DNA of 64,000 nt from Lunularia cruciata (lineage: Eukaryota > Streptophyta > Marchantiopsida > Lunulariales > Lunulariaceae): NCBI GenBank assembly GCA_948567375.1, contig OX419760.1, positions 21,018,001 through 21,082,000 of the forward strand. Direction: 5' to 3'. The translations under genes and the position numbers were made by a program. Under the pieces are notes generated by a model, which did not search any database, was not told the DNA's origin, and saw nothing but the letters and a program-made list of their open reading frames with translations. Positions 1 through 13,097 of this stretch are shown here, in pieces (positions within the stretch are counted from its first letter, which is position 1; each line of letters opens with the position of its first letter).

Positions 1-642
1 AAGGAGGATCTACTCCAAGGAAGCTCTACCATAGGATTAGGTACACGGATAGGTGACCTAACAACAAGCTCTACCCTTAGATTACTTGCTTGGATGGGTG
101 AGATGTTGGTCTTGGTCCTATCTTGTTGGTTAAACAAGCTTTGACTAGAGGGAATTGTTTAGGGAATCTTCTTGAGGAATATCAAAATCAAGTGGGTGAG
201 GTACCATTGGAAATCTCTTAGTGAGACAAACCAAGGGAAGGAAAGGCTAGCCTTTCCTTTGTTGAGGGGAACAATTTACACATTTTTGAGGCGTAATTCA
301 TCCGTTTAGGCCTCCAAAATTGCCTTTGAAGTTTTTAGGCCTATTTTGGCTTCTATGCTATTAGTAGAAGTTACCTTTTAATGATACCTCTATTTGATCT
401 ATCTTCTCTATCATGTGTAACATCCTTACAAATGTCACCACCCCAAGTTTCACCTTTAGATCATATGCCTAGCTATTGATTCTAAAGTTTCCAAGCATGT
501 TATGATTTATGGCATATTAGTAGAAGTACTCGTTTGGTGATACCTCTAGCTTATCTACTTAGTTTATCATGTATAACATCGTTCTAGATGTTACCAAACC
601 AAATTTCATCTCTAGATCATCTATCTAGCTATTGGTATTACA
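1..642 (-). repeat. Family A LTR, inverted, cut by the window start
   Basis: Read on the minus strand this matches the family A LTRs at 676, 12223 and 49743. It begins TGTAATACC at 642 and runs through the two repeated 'CCAATAGCTAGA...CTACTAATAG' blocks, the segment around the lysine-poor 'GGCCTAAACGGATGAATT' stretch and the promoter-proximal part with TGACC-rich sequence towards position 1. Its 3' end lies beyond the window. It faces the plus-strand LTR that starts at 676, with only 33 bp between them. It is either a solo LTR or the 5' LTR of a minus-strand element outside the window; no family A polypurine tract is seen at its upstream edge, which argues against it being a 3' LTR. Confidence 0.8.
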
Positions 643-675
643 GTGAGAAGGGGTACCTAAAGGAGACCATATTCT

Positions 676-1274
676 TGTAATACCAATAGCTAGACGTACT
701 ATCTAGAGGTGGAAATTGGCTTGGTAACATCTGGAAGGATATCATGTATGATGAACTAGGTAGATCAAATAGAGGTGTCATCAAAAGAGTACATTTACTA
801 ATAGGGGATGTGCCAAAATTAGCATGAAAACCTCATAGCAAATTTCAAATACCTAAATGAATGAATTGGGCCTCAAAAATATGCAAATTCCCCCTCACCA
901 AGGAAGATAAGGCTGGCCCTCCTTCCTCCCTGTCTATCTCATTGAGAGATTTCGAATGGTCCTTAACCCATACAATTCTAAGATTCCTATAAGAAGATTC
1001 CTTAAAGATTTCCTCTAGTCAAAGATTGTTTGACTAACCAAATAAGATCAAAACCAACATGTCACCCATGCATGCAACTAATCTAAGAGTAGAGCTTGCT
1101 GACATGTCACCTATCCATGTATCTGATCCAAGGGAGGAGCTTCTTTTGAGGGAATCCTCTCTGTTATATAATAAAGTCAAAGTGCTCCTTTTGAGGCATC
1201 AAAGGATGTAGTGTGAAGCTTGGTGTTTCTTCTCTTGTGTTTCTCTTAAGGTTCCATGTACTCAGAAGTTGACA
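676..1274 (+). repeat. Family A 5' LTR of the first tandem copy
   Basis: Starts TGTAATACC and ends in a degraded ...GACA, followed by a degenerate initiator-Met primer site and gag remnants. It is shorter than the 735-bp LTRs of copies A1 and A2 because of deletions, including most of the second of the two internal repeats. Many differences from younger LTRs are C-to-T or G-to-A changes. Confidence 0.8.
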
Positions 1275-1275
1275 A

Positions 1276-1287
1276 AGGTATCAAAGT
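1276..1287 (+). other. Degenerate primer binding site (initiator Met tRNA)
   Basis: Reads AGGTATCAAAGT, against TGGTATCAGAGC in the younger family A copies; it sits one base after the LTR end. Three changes suggest it is no longer functional. Confidence 0.6.
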
Positions 1288-4200
1288 AGGTGTTTCAATC
1301 CAAGAGAGTGGATCACCCCTCTTGGAGGAACATGGACTACTAAGATTGAGTAATTTTAAGGAGAGAAACCGTAGTGCAATTGATAGCTTAGGAGTGTATT
1401 AGAGAGAGGATAGGATGGAGGCTCCAGGAGGACAATATTAAGCACCCCGCTTTCTGTTTTTTATTCCATTTCATATAAAGATTATCTACATCCAACGTGA
1501 GCAAGTGAGATTATATCGTGTTTTCCATTTCAAAGTAGAGTCATGGATATAGTGATGAATCCACTAAACCTAATGAGTTTGCCTATGTGATAAACAATAG
1601 AGAGTAGGATCTGATGATCTATATTCTGTCATGATGGATTTGAATATACCAAATCCTCTCCTTGTTAACACTCAAGTAGAAATCCATTATGTGGTTAGAC
1701 CAAAAGTAATGTTTAGGGATTTCATAGTCCAAAATTTGGTGAGGAATATTATAAATGAGTGATAGACTTTGAAGTCACAATGGTAGTACTAATAGTCCAT
1801 GCCCTATCTTGAATGATCATATTAACCCTTTATTGAAGTAGGAAGTAACAATTGAGCAATTGCTATATGTAGGAATCATGGATCCACAATTGCAGGAATT
1901 GATGCAAGGAACGCATGGGATGTTGAACAAGTTTTGGGAGATCAAGATGACCATAGAGGCATTGCAAAGTCAATTATGTACTTTCAAGAATGATTAGGCA
2001 ATGCATGAAGGGGAGACATCCCAAAACCCAATACTAGCAGCCAAAGTATAAGGAGAGTCATTCATGCCAATGACACCAACTTTGATCAACAATGAAGCCT
2101 CATTGTTATTGTGGATGAAGGAGACATGAAATAAAAAGCCTTACAAGGGACAAAATTCCATGGGTATAGTGAGAATTGGATTTCAAGAATGAATTAATAC
2201 TTTTGATTATTCATAATTGAAATAACCAATCATTTTGCATGCATCATTGCATATGGGTACTTGACTAATAAAGCCCTCACACGATACAATACATAAGAAC
2301 AATCAATGTTGGAAGAAGGAAGAGAGATCATTTAGACAACCATGTAGGAATGCTATTGAAGAACTTCCAATTTTTCTACTTCAAGCCCAATAGTATCGAG
2401 CTTGAAGTAGAAGAATAGGGTACAAGAGTATGTGGATATATTCCTCAATCTACAAGATGCAATAATTGACATGAGTACAACAAAAGCCTTGGACAATTTC
2501 AAATGAGGGTTAAAAGAGCAAATTTGCCAAGAAGTAATGGTATAAAACCCTCGCACAATTTTGAAGCCATTGCTTGTGCTCAAAGAATAACAAGGGCGCT
2601 TGGAGGAGGTGAAGGGGTAGTGCCAACTCAACATTATCAGGATGAGACAAAAAAATTTTGGTGGACCAATTCCTATGGAATTCAGCAACATATGCTTTTG
2701 AGAACAAGGAGCATGACTGCTCCAAGGACAACGGGGACGGTTCAAAGAAAGGATAGATGGGGTCCCACAAGGGGAAGAGATTTGAGCAGAACAATGTTGT
2801 TGTTACAATTGTGGCTGAGTTTGGCACCTAGCCATCAAGTATCATACTTGTTTTCCTAGAGGCCCTCAACCTCTATATAAGTGATCTTTCAACAACATGG
2901 AGAAGACAAATTGAAGGAGAGGATGTAGAAATCACATAGGAAAACAAAGATCACCATTAAATGTACCTCATGGCCTTAAGAGCTCAATAGAGAAGCAAAA
3001 AGTGGGGAAAGAAGAGGACAAGTGCACAAAGATTGAGGAAGACAAACTCATGATTGATTGTCATAAATGGACTCCTAAAAGGCTATTAGATGAGAGAATT
3101 GATAGACCCTAAAGCAACAAAGAATTTCTTGTCTTTCTCTATTGCAATAAGGTTGGGGATTGATCTAGAGAAGGATGAGAATGAAGAAGTAGAATTATCT
3201 AATGGGTAGACAGAGAGGATTGAGGCATTACCTAAAAAGGTTGCACTCTTTATAGGAGAGTGACAAGCGATATTGTTAGCTCATTATGATGCAATCTTAG
3301 GTATGCCATGGATGGAGCCACTACAGCCACACGGTTGATTGGAGGAAGAAAGTAGTGAGAACTTGCTAATGAAAGATCAAAAGATAGAGCACACAAGTAA
3401 GAATTACCTCTTTATGCTATAGGAGTACCAACTATTTGTAAGAGAGAAAGATGTTTCATGGGTCTTATAAGAGAAGTCTAGAGAGCACAACTTGATAGAC
3501 AAGTTCTTGAGAAATTGAGCAATGTGGTCAATGAGTTTCAAAATGTCTTCTTGGATGACCTACCCTTAGGATTACCATAAAAAAGGAGAGTAGATCATAA
3601 AATTGAGATAATTCTTGGGAAGAGACCTCCTTGTAAGGCCCCATATTGTCTATCACCTCATGAGTTGGAAGAGTGTAAGGCTCTAATTGAGGATATGCTA
3701 CAAAAGGGGTTTATCCAACCAACATATCACTATATGGGGCTCATGTCTTGTTTGTGAAGAAAAAGAACAATACAATGCATATAAGCATTGAATATTGAGG
3801 CTTAAATCAACAAACAATGAAGAACAAATACCCATTACACCGCATGGATGAACTATTTGATCAACTCAATGGGGCAAAACACTTCACTAAACTTGATCTA
3901 CGGAGTGGTTACAACCAAATTTGGATTGTGGAGGAAGATTTCCACAAAATTGCCTTTCAAATGAGGTATGGTCACTTTGAGGACTTGTGGTGCCCTTTAG
4001 CCTCACCAATGCACCGCCAACTATCATGAGTTTGATGAATGACATAATTTGTCCACATGTGGATAATCTATTATCACTTTCCTACATGACATACTTGTCT
4101 ACAATAAGACAATGATGGAGCACAAGCAACATCTACTAGAACTCATTTAAATTCTATGACAAAATCAATTGTACACCAAAATCTCAAAGAGCAAGTTTGG

Positions 4201-5123
4201 CAAGTTTGAAGTAGACTATTTGGGACATAGAGTAAATGCAGAAGGTATGCAAGTGTTAATAGATAAAATAGAGGTAATTTAGAAATGGATCTCTTTAGAA
4301 GATCATACTCAACTCTCAAGAGTTTCTTGGGATTGATAAGGTTCTATTGTTGATTTGTCAAGGACTTCTCTTAGGTTGCATAGCCTCTAACAACACTACT
4401 TGGCAAGGAGAAGAAATAGATACAAGGAACCACACAAGAATTAGCATTTCAAGAATTGAAAGAGACATTACTATATGCACCAATCTTGAAATGGTATGGC
4501 CCAAAATGTCTAATCAAGTTGGCTATAGATGCATCAAGCAGAGCAATAGGAGGAGTCCTACAACAAGAGTAGGAGTCATACAACAAGAGTGGCATGATAG
4601 ATAGCACCCAATTGCATATTTCTCTCAAAAATTATTACCAATAAAATGCAATTATCACACCACCAAACAAAAAGAGTTGGCCATTATCCTTGCAACCAAG
4701 CATTGGAAGCACTATCTTGGCAAGAAGACATTTGTAGTAAAGACAAACCACACACTTTTAGTCTACCTCAAGATACAAAAAAGATCTATCTCATTGATAG
4801 ATTTGCTATGCAAAGTGGAGTCAAAGGTCCAACATGACAATCAAATATGTGGAAGGAAAGAAGCAACTTGTAGATGCATTTACCCAAATGCCTATGGCAA
4901 ACAATTTGGTGGTAGAGGTCAAGATGAACCCTAAATTTTGGCCAAGGATTCTTGTTGCTACAAAAACTAACCCGTAGATTGTAGGAGCCTGATCATCCAC
5001 AGAAGTCACTAGTACCCAAGGAGTTGCTTTTCATGATGGTAGGTTGTGGATCCCAAATGATACGGATATAAGAATCACCATCTTAGCAGAATGTCATGAT
5101 TTTGCCATTGCAAGTCACATTGT

Positions 5124-7353
5124 TGTGTTGTGGTTTGTGTAGCCTATGAAAAAGTAAATTAATATGATTTATCTCCACATTAGTGGAGTAGGTTGTATGA
5201 TGGATCCCATGATTGAGTTGTTGCCATATGAGCAATCTATGTTTGTATATGCAATTTGCCACGTGGGTTACGATCTTATCTTTTTCAAGAGCTGCAATAT
5301 ATTTAGGTGGTGGAGAGTTAATAATTTGGGAGAAGGGAGAGGAGGTTTTTAGTTAGTGGAGTCTTGAGCAAGAGGAGGATGTTGAGAGTGAGAGTTATAG
5401 CGGAGCATGGAGACTAGGCATTGGAGAGAGCCATTGAGTAGGAGATGTCTCATGCTCTCAATCTGTCACTCCCAAATCCTTTACTCATTAGGCTTTAGAT
5501 TCTACATTATGACGGCTTACAAGATTGGATGGTGACACATTTCAAGACGGTATTCATGGAATCAATGATGGAAAACCTGGATCTCATTGTCCTTTTAGTA
5601 CTTACTTATGAGCAAGTATGAGATCTAACTATTTATATGGTCTTATAGATGGAGAACAACTAAATTTTGCTCATGAGCTTCAAGGTGGACTTGTGGGATC
5701 CATTTGTCAAAAGTGAAGAGACTAAATGACAAACTTGTAAGAGATTAGGTTCCCAAGTGGAGAACTCGGGAGTTTTTGGACCATCAAGGAAGTTCAAGGA
5801 GGGCATTCAAGGAGTGAAGACCATAGTTGGAGAGAGGAGCTGACAGGCTACAATTTGGAGATAGAAATGAGACAATTTGACTAGATTCTAGGAGGGATAT
5901 CATTAATTGAATCAAGGAGGGTAGAATTTATATCAAAGAGCATAAAGTAGGCAATTTGGAAAGCTTTGTGAAACATTTTCATGAATTGTCATTGGGGTTT
6001 GAGAGTAGAAAAAGTGCTTATAGTGCTGAGCTCAAGAAATTTTAGTTTTGGGTCAATCTCAAATTAGATTTGGTTGATTGAAGTTGGTGCTTTTGGGATG
6101 TAAGGTATTGGAGAAGAGTTGATGATCAGGTTTGGAGTTTTGATCACTTCCCAAGTTGTGGTTCAAGTCACCTTATAAAAATTTCCAATGTTGTTGATGG
6201 TTTTTAGGTTTTGCACCTCTGTGTGAAGATTTCATGTGAATTACTCAAAAGGAGAATTCAAGTATACATGGATCTTGGATCAAGTATACTTGGGTATGTA
6301 GAGCTCACAAGTTAGCCTAACTTAGGAATTAATCCATATCTAGGGAATGGTGTTGGATTAGGCCATCAAACTCTACAAAAGGTTGGACAAGAGCACAATA
6401 AGCTATTGTAGAAAATTTGGTTGGCTTTGATTCCATGGAGAGTGGGAGTTGATGCAATAAGTGTTACTGAAATACTGTCGTAAGCTGAATAGAGCAATTC
6501 TATCTTCAATCATGAATGACTAGCAATTCTTCTACTTTTTGTGATTTTGATTGAGGATTTTAGACTTCTGGAGTGCTTTTGAGGATCAATTGTAGCTCTT
6601 ATTTACAAATTTGTGGAAAAGTTGCCAAGAACCAAGAGAAAACCCTAAATTAGGGATTCCAAAATTAGGGTAAAAACTATAAAAAATTGGCCAAGTTTGA
6701 GAGCTTGTCAAGGGAGTTGACATCATCAGATTGTAGATTATCTCATATAATTGGAAAGCTTATCTCAAAGGCTTTCCATATAATGCAAGACTACTTGGAT
6801 CAAAGTCACAAACAAAAGATAATGTCCATATGAGTTTTGCAAAATTTTCCCAATCAAAAAGACATAGAAGTTCCACACTTAGATTAGAAGTTGGTTGAAA
6901 CCTAAAGAACAAATTGGAGGAAGCTTGGAGTAATATTTGAAATTAGCATGATGACAAAGCAAGAAGGCTCTGAAGCTCTTTTCCAACAAAAAGTACAGAG
7001 AATTATTGCCAAATTCTTGTGATTGGATCATCTTTATGCTTGCATGCCTATTTGTATGCCTGTTGGCTTGGATTGGTGTGCAAGAGTTATGCTTAGGTTC
7101 CTTTCTTTGAGGTGTGATGTGTTTTTCTCCTTGGAATGCTGGAAGTTATGACCAATAGACCAAGAGTGCATGTTATGATGATAAGTTACTTCCCTACCCG
7201 ATAGAAGGAAACTTAGAAACAAGAGTGCAGGGTTCTACTAGTTGGGTATAATATGCGCTCAGATTAGTAGTGACAAGTCTATGCACGACGTCTGATAAAC
7301 TCCACAACTAGGCATCCTATGTGTTCCCAAAGAGAGAAAGGCAAAGTATAACA
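5124..7353. mobile_element. Unclassified 2.2-kb insertion in the integrase of the first family A copy
   Basis: The integrase zinc-binding region is broken after 'AGTCACATT' and resumes at 'ATGTTGGAGTGGAC'. The inserted DNA starts near TGTTGTGG and ends GTATAACA, so TG...CA ends with a short TGTT/AACA inversion are possible. The flanks ACATT and ATGTT would be a 5-bp duplication differing only by transitions. No coding domain, primer site or internal LTR pair was recognised. A long solo LTR or a non-autonomous element are the best guesses; exact edges are uncertain by a few bases. Confidence 0.5.
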
Positions 7354-8572
7354 ATGTTGGAGTGGACAAGACCTTGGATGGAGCCAAATGCCATTACTAT
7401 TGGCCCAAGATGAGCAATGATGTGATGGAGTACATTTGTAGCTACCTACTTTTCCAACAAAGTAAAGGTTATAATCAAGCTTCCATAGGACTCCTTCAAC
7501 CCCTTCCTACTCCTATACAACATTGGGAACATGTAAGCATGGATTTGGTTTGCAAACTGCCCAAGACCACCTCAAGGTTTGACTCCATTGTAGTCTTTGT
7601 TGATTGACTCAAAAAAATGATTCATATGTGTCCTACCACCAAGAATGCAACTACTCCACAATTAGCTCAATTGTACTTAGATCTGGTTTTTCTTACCATG
7701 GTTTGTCTTGATAGTGCTCATCATTGATAAAGACACTCAATTCACCAATTTGTTTTGGAGAACCCTCTTTGGTTTTACCAAAACCAAATTGGCTATGTCC
7801 ATGACTTACCATCCACAAACCAATAGATAAAGAAAGTGGGCTAATCATACTTTTGAAAACATGCTCCAAGGATTCACCGTAGAGGAATAAGAAAGGTGGG
7901 ACAACTTACTCTCATTGGTGGAATTTGCATACAACAATTTAATGAATGCATCCACATAGGCTACACCATTCTTCCTCAAATATGGAGAGCATCCTTTCAA
8001 ATCTTTGAGCTTGATAAAGATCCTCATGGTGGATACCAAGGTGGATGCCGTCAATACTTTTGTTTCCAAAATCCAACAAGGAGTAGAGAATGCCAAACAT
8101 AGGTTGCAGATTGCCCAAAATTGACCAAAAAAAGTATGCAAATGCACATTGTGTGCACATGGAGTTTAATTTTGGGGATCAAGTCTTGTTATCAACAACC
8201 AACCTCACATTAGTTGGCCCTTGCAAGCTCAGACCTTGTTTTACCTTTTCCTATCCTTTGTTGAATTGATGCAATGGCCTATCACCTTGAGCTATGGTCA
8301 CACATGAGGATCTATCTAGTATTTCATATTTTCTTATTATGTAGATATGCACCCCGACCACCCCACTTTTCTTCCATACAAGAAATTAGACCTTGTCCAA
8401 CACTCATTGATGACATGGAGGAATATGAAGTCAAATACATCCTCCAGAAATACATCCATAGTACTCACCATTGCATGTGGAATATCTTGTACATTGGAAA
8501 GGGTACCCCTTGTATGAGGCAACATGGGAGCCTGCAACCAACTTGACCAATGCACCAGTGGTAGTGATCCAT

Positions 8573-9229
8573 TGTAATACCAATAGCTAGATATATTATC
8601 TAGAGGAGAAAATTGACCTAGTAACATTTAGAAGGATGTTAGGTATGATGGGCTAGGTAGATCAGATAGAGGTGTCATAAAAAGAGCAGTTATACTAATA
8701 GAGCATGAGCTAAAAACAACTTTAAAATGTAATACCAATAGCTAGATATATGATCTAGAGGTGAAAATTGGATTGGTAACATCTAGGAGGATGTTATTGA
8801 TAATAGACTAAGTAGATTAGATAGATGTATCACCAAGAGAGTACATCTACTAATAGGGCAAGAGTTGAGAATAGCCTATGTAGCAAAGGGTTGTCTCATC
8901 AAGGGCTTTCTTATGGTACCTCATCCATGCAATTTAAAGATTCCTATAAGAAGATTCCCTAAAGATTCCCTCCAATCAAAGATTGTTTGACCAACCAGAT
9001 AGGTTCAGAACCAACATGTCATGCATGCATGCAACTAATTTAGGAGTGGAGCTCATTGACATATCACCAATCCATGTATCTGATCCAAGGGTGGAGCTTT
9101 GTTTAGTGGAATCACCTTTGCTATATAATATAGTCAAGGTGCTCCTTTGGGGCATTGGAGAATTGAGTGAGAAGCTTGTGTTTCTTCTTCTATATTTCTC
9201 TTAAGGTCTCTTATCCTCAAAAGATTACA
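8573..9229 (+). repeat. Family A LTR shared by two tandem copies
   Basis: Starts TGTAATACC, ends GATTACA. It follows the chromodomain of the first copy (so it serves as that copy's 3' LTR) and precedes a primer site and gag of a second copy (so it is also a 5' LTR). The two tandem 150-bp sub-repeats of the family A LTR are clear here, starting at 8573 and about 8729, each opening TGTAATACCAATAGCTAG. Confidence 0.8.
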
Positions 9230-12222
9230 ATGGTATTAGAGCAGGTATTTCAATCCAAGAGAGTGGTTCATCCCTCTTGGAAGAACAAAGGCTATTGAGA
9301 TTGAGTTATTTTTGAGGAGAAAAACCTAAGACAATCAATAGATTAGGAGAGTGATAGAGAGAGGATGGGATGGAGGCTCTAGGAGTACAATATCTGGCAC
9401 CTTGCTTTCCATTCTTGAATCTATTCCATACCAAGATTATGTACATCTAATGTAAGCAAGTGAGAGTATATCTTATTTACCATTTTAGAGTAGAGTTCAT
9501 GGATATAGTGATGAATTCACCAAACTCGGTGATTTTGCATGTGGTGATCTATGACAAGGAGTAGGACTTGAAAATCTTCATTGGTGAGGAATATTATCAA
9601 CAAATGATAGCGTCTTAAGTTCCAATAGTGATTCCAATAGTCCATGCCACTTCTCAAGTGATAATATTGACCCTCTATTGAAGTAAGAAGTAGCGATTGA
9701 GTACTTTTTGTGTAGGAATTATAGATCCACAATTGCAAGAATTGATGCAAGGAATGTAGGAGATGTTGAATGAGTCTCAACAGATCAAGATGACAAGATG
9801 ATCAAGATGGAGGCATTATAGAGTCAAGTATGTACTTTCAAGAATGATCAAGCAATGCATAAAGGAGAATCACCCAAAACCCAATACCAACATTTGAAGT
9901 GCATGGAGAATCACTCATACCAATGACATCAAACCCGATCAACAATGAGGCCACATTGTTATTACGATCAAGAGGACATGCAATATCAAGCCTTACAAGG
10001 GACATGGTCAATGGGAGTAGTGGAGAATTGGATTTCAAGAATGAATCAATACTTTTAATTGTCCACCATTGAAATCACCAGTCACTCCATAGGTGTGTTC
10101 ACATGTGGGTACTTGACTGATAAAGCCCCCACATGGTATGATGCTTGGGTATGATCAATGTTGGCAAAAGGAAGAGAGGTCACTTGGATGGCCATGGAAG
10201 AAGAGCTATTGAAGAACTTCTAAACTGTGGATTATGTGCAGATGGCCCACACTTGACTATGAGGTTGAAGCAAAAGAATAGTGTACAAGAGTACATGGAG
10301 ACATTCCTTGATCTACAAGTTGCAATAACAAACATGAGTCCAACAAAAGCTCTAGCAATTTCAAAAAAAGGTTAAAGGAGCAAATTTGCCAAGAAGTAAT
10401 GGTACAAAACCCTCACATGGTTTTTGAAGCCATTGCTTGTGCTTGCCAATAGTAAGGGAGCTTGGAAGAGGTGAAGAGGTGGTCTTGGCTCAACATTATT
10501 GGGCCAAAACCCAACACTTTGGTAGGCTAGTTCCTATAGAATTGGGCAACATTTGGTCTTGAGAACGAGGAGCACAACCACTCCAAGGAGAACATGGATG
10601 GCTTGAAGGCAGAAGAGATGAGGTCCCATGAGGAGAAGGGACTCAAATATAACAACATTGTTGTTACAATTGTGGTTGAGTTGGGCATCTAGTTGTCAAT
10701 TGTCGTACTCAATTTCCTAAAGGCCCTCGGCTTCCATACAAGCAATCTTTGAAGAACAAGGAGAGATAAATTGAAGAGGAGGTAGAAATCACATCAGAAA
10801 ACAAAGATTGCCAATAAATGTACCTCTTGACCTTACTAGCTCAATGGAGAAGTGAAAAAGTGGGCAAAACAAGAAGATAAGTGCACAGAGAGTGAGGAAG
10901 ACAAACTCACAATTGACTATCATTAATGGAGTCTTAGAGGGTAATCATATGAGAGTGTTGATAGACCTTGGAGCAATAGAGAACTTCTTGTCTTGCTCTA
11001 TTGCAATAAGGTTGGAGATGGATCTAGAGAATGATTAGAATGAAGAACTAGAATGGCCTAATGGGTAGACAAAGATGATTGATTTGCTACTTAGAAAGGT
11101 AACACTCTCTATAGGAGAGTATTAGGAAGAAATTGAGTGGCAAGTGATATGGTTAGCTCGTTATGATGCAATCTTAGGTATGTTGTGGATGGAGCACTAT
11201 AGCCACATGGTTGATTGGAGGAAGAAAGTAGTGAGAACTCATCAATGGAAGATCATTGAGATTAAAGACAGAGCACAAAAGCAAGAATTAACTCTTTATG
11301 TCAAAGACAACAACTATATGTAAGACAAATAGATGTTTCATGGGCCTAATAAGAGAAGTCTAGAGTGCAAAACTTGAGGAACAAGTTTTTGAGAAATTGA
11401 AAGATATGGTCAATGAGTTTCAAGATGTCTTCTTGGATTACCTACCCTTAGGATTACCACAAAAAAGGAGAGTAGATCACAAAAGCAAGATAATTCTTGG
11501 GAAGACACCTCCTTGCAAAGCCTACATTTTTTATCACCTCATGAGTTGGAGGAATGTAAGACTCAAATTGAGCATATGTTGTAGAAAGGGTTTATCCAAT
11601 CCAATGTATCACCATATGGGGCTCAGGTCTTGTTTGTGAAGAAAAAGGATGATATAATGCACATGTGCATTGACTATTGAGACCCAAATCAATGAATGGT
11701 GAAGAATAAATATCCCTTACTCCGCATGGCTGACCTATTTGATTAACTCAATGAGACAAAACACTTCATCAAACTTGATCTATTGTGTGGTTACAATCAA
11801 CTCCAATTTGTGGAAGAAGATATCCACAAAATTGCCTTTTGAACAAGGCATGGTCACTTTGAGTACCTAGTGATGCAGTTTGGCCTCACCAATGCATTGG
11901 CTAATTTCATGAGTTTTATGAATAATATATTTCATCCATACTTGGATAAATCTGTTATCATTTTCCTAGATGACATCCTTATCTATAGTAGGACAATGAT
12001 GGAACACAAGTATCATATGCGAGAAGTCCTCCAAATTCTATGACAAAATCAATTTTTATGCCAAAATCTCAAAGTGTGAGTTTGGCAAGTCTAAAGTAGA
12101 CTATTTGGGTATAGAGTAAGTGCAAAAGGTATCCAAGTGCCAATAGATAAAATAGAGGTCATTAAAAAATGGAGTGCTCTAGAGGACCAAACACAACTCA
12201 AGAGTTTCTTGGGATTGATAGG
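9230..12222 (+). pseudogene. Family A gag-pol remnant, second tandem copy, 5' part
   Basis: Leader ORF remnant (start near 9369), gag from about 9719 with coiled-coil-like N-terminus, protease remnant near 10960 (D-L-G at the active site), and reverse transcriptase 11400-12217 with the F-L-D-D catalytic box in frame near 11965. Full of nonsense codons. The reading is cut by copy A1 at 12222, in the segment that normally reads SFLGL-FY after the reverse transcriptase, and resumes at 26639. The last five bases (12218-12222, ATAGG) are the left target duplication of A1. Confidence 0.85.
9231..9242 (+). other. Primer binding site, initiator Met tRNA
   Basis: TGGTATTAGAGC, one transition away from the canonical TGGTATCAGAGC of many plant LTR retrotransposons; one base after the LTR. 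Confidence 0.7.
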
Positions 12223-12957
12223 TGTAATACCAAGAGCTAGCCATATGATCTAGATGTGAAATTTGGTTTGGTAACATCTAGAATGATGTTATACATGATG
12301 GGTCAAAATAGATAAGATAGAAGTATCACCAAAAGAGTACTTCTACTAATAGGGCAGAAACAGAAATAGACTTGAGAATTTTAGAACCAATAGCTAGATA
12401 TATGATTTAAAGGTGAGAATTGGTTTGGTAATATATGGAAGGATGTTACACATGATGGACTAAACAGTCAGAAAGAGGTTTCACCAAAAGGGGACTTCTA
12501 CTAATAGAGTAGGAACCAAAATATGCTTGAAATCTTTGAAGGCAATTTTAGAGGCCTAAACGGATGAATTAGGCCTTGAAAATGTGCAGATTCCCCCCCC
12601 CCCAATGGAGGAAAGGCTGGCCTTGCACTCCCTCTGCTTTGTCTCATCAAGAGCTTTCCAATGGTACCTTACGTGATTTTCAGATTCCTACAAGATTCTC
12701 TAAAAGATTTCCTCCGGTCAAAGCTTGTTTGACCAACCAGATAAGACCTAGACCAGACATGTCACCTATCCAAGTAAGTAATCCAAGGGTGGAGCTTGCT
12801 ACCATGTCACCTATATGTGTCCCTAATCCTATGGTGGAGTTTCCTTGGAGGAGATCCTCTTTGTCTATATAATAAAGAGAAGGTGCTCCTTTGGGGCATC
12901 AAATGTTTGAGTGTGCAATCTGTGTTTTCTCTCTTCTTTTGTCCTCAAAGCATTACA
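12223..12957 (+). repeat. Copy A1 5' LTR
   Basis: 735 bp, TGTAATACC...CATTACA, flanked on the left by TSD ATAGG (12218-12222). Contains two diverged sub-repeats and a run of C at about 12595-12606 that varies in length between copies. Pairs with the 3' LTR at 25893-26633. Confidence 0.92.
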
Positions 12958-12958
12958 A

Positions 12959-12970
12959 TGGTATCAGAGC
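12959..12970 (+). other. Primer binding site, initiator Met tRNA
   Basis: Exact TGGTATCAGAGC, one base after the LTR end. This 12-mer is complementary to the 3' end of plant initiator Met tRNA. Confidence 0.9.
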
Positions 12971-13097
12971 AAGTGTTTTAGTCCAAGAGAGTGGATCACC
13001 CCTCTTGGAATAACACAAACTACTGAAATTGAGTAATTTGAGGTGGAGAACATAGAGTAATTGCTAGATTTAGAAAGGACTTTAGAGAGCGGATGGG

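Larger units (their letters stand above)
1275..8572 (+). pseudogene. Family A gag-pol remnant, first tandem copy (chromodomain gypsy)
   Basis: Decayed Ty3/gypsy polyprotein. In order: leader ORF remnant (about 1413-1830), gag from the ATGGATCC at about 1879 with a zinc-knuckle remnant near 2800, protease remnant near 3100 (active site read as D-P-K), reverse transcriptase 3600-4330 with [10 protein letters not shown] visible at about 3890, RNase H 4340-4990, integrase from about 5040, interrupted by a foreign 2.2-kb insertion, then integrase continuing at 7354-8110 and a chromodomain remnant at 8400-8545 (EEYEVKYILQK). Stops and frameshifts occur throughout, so it cannot make protein. It ends with a small deletion before the LTR at 8573 that removes the polypurine tract seen in A1 and A2. 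Confidence 0.85.
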
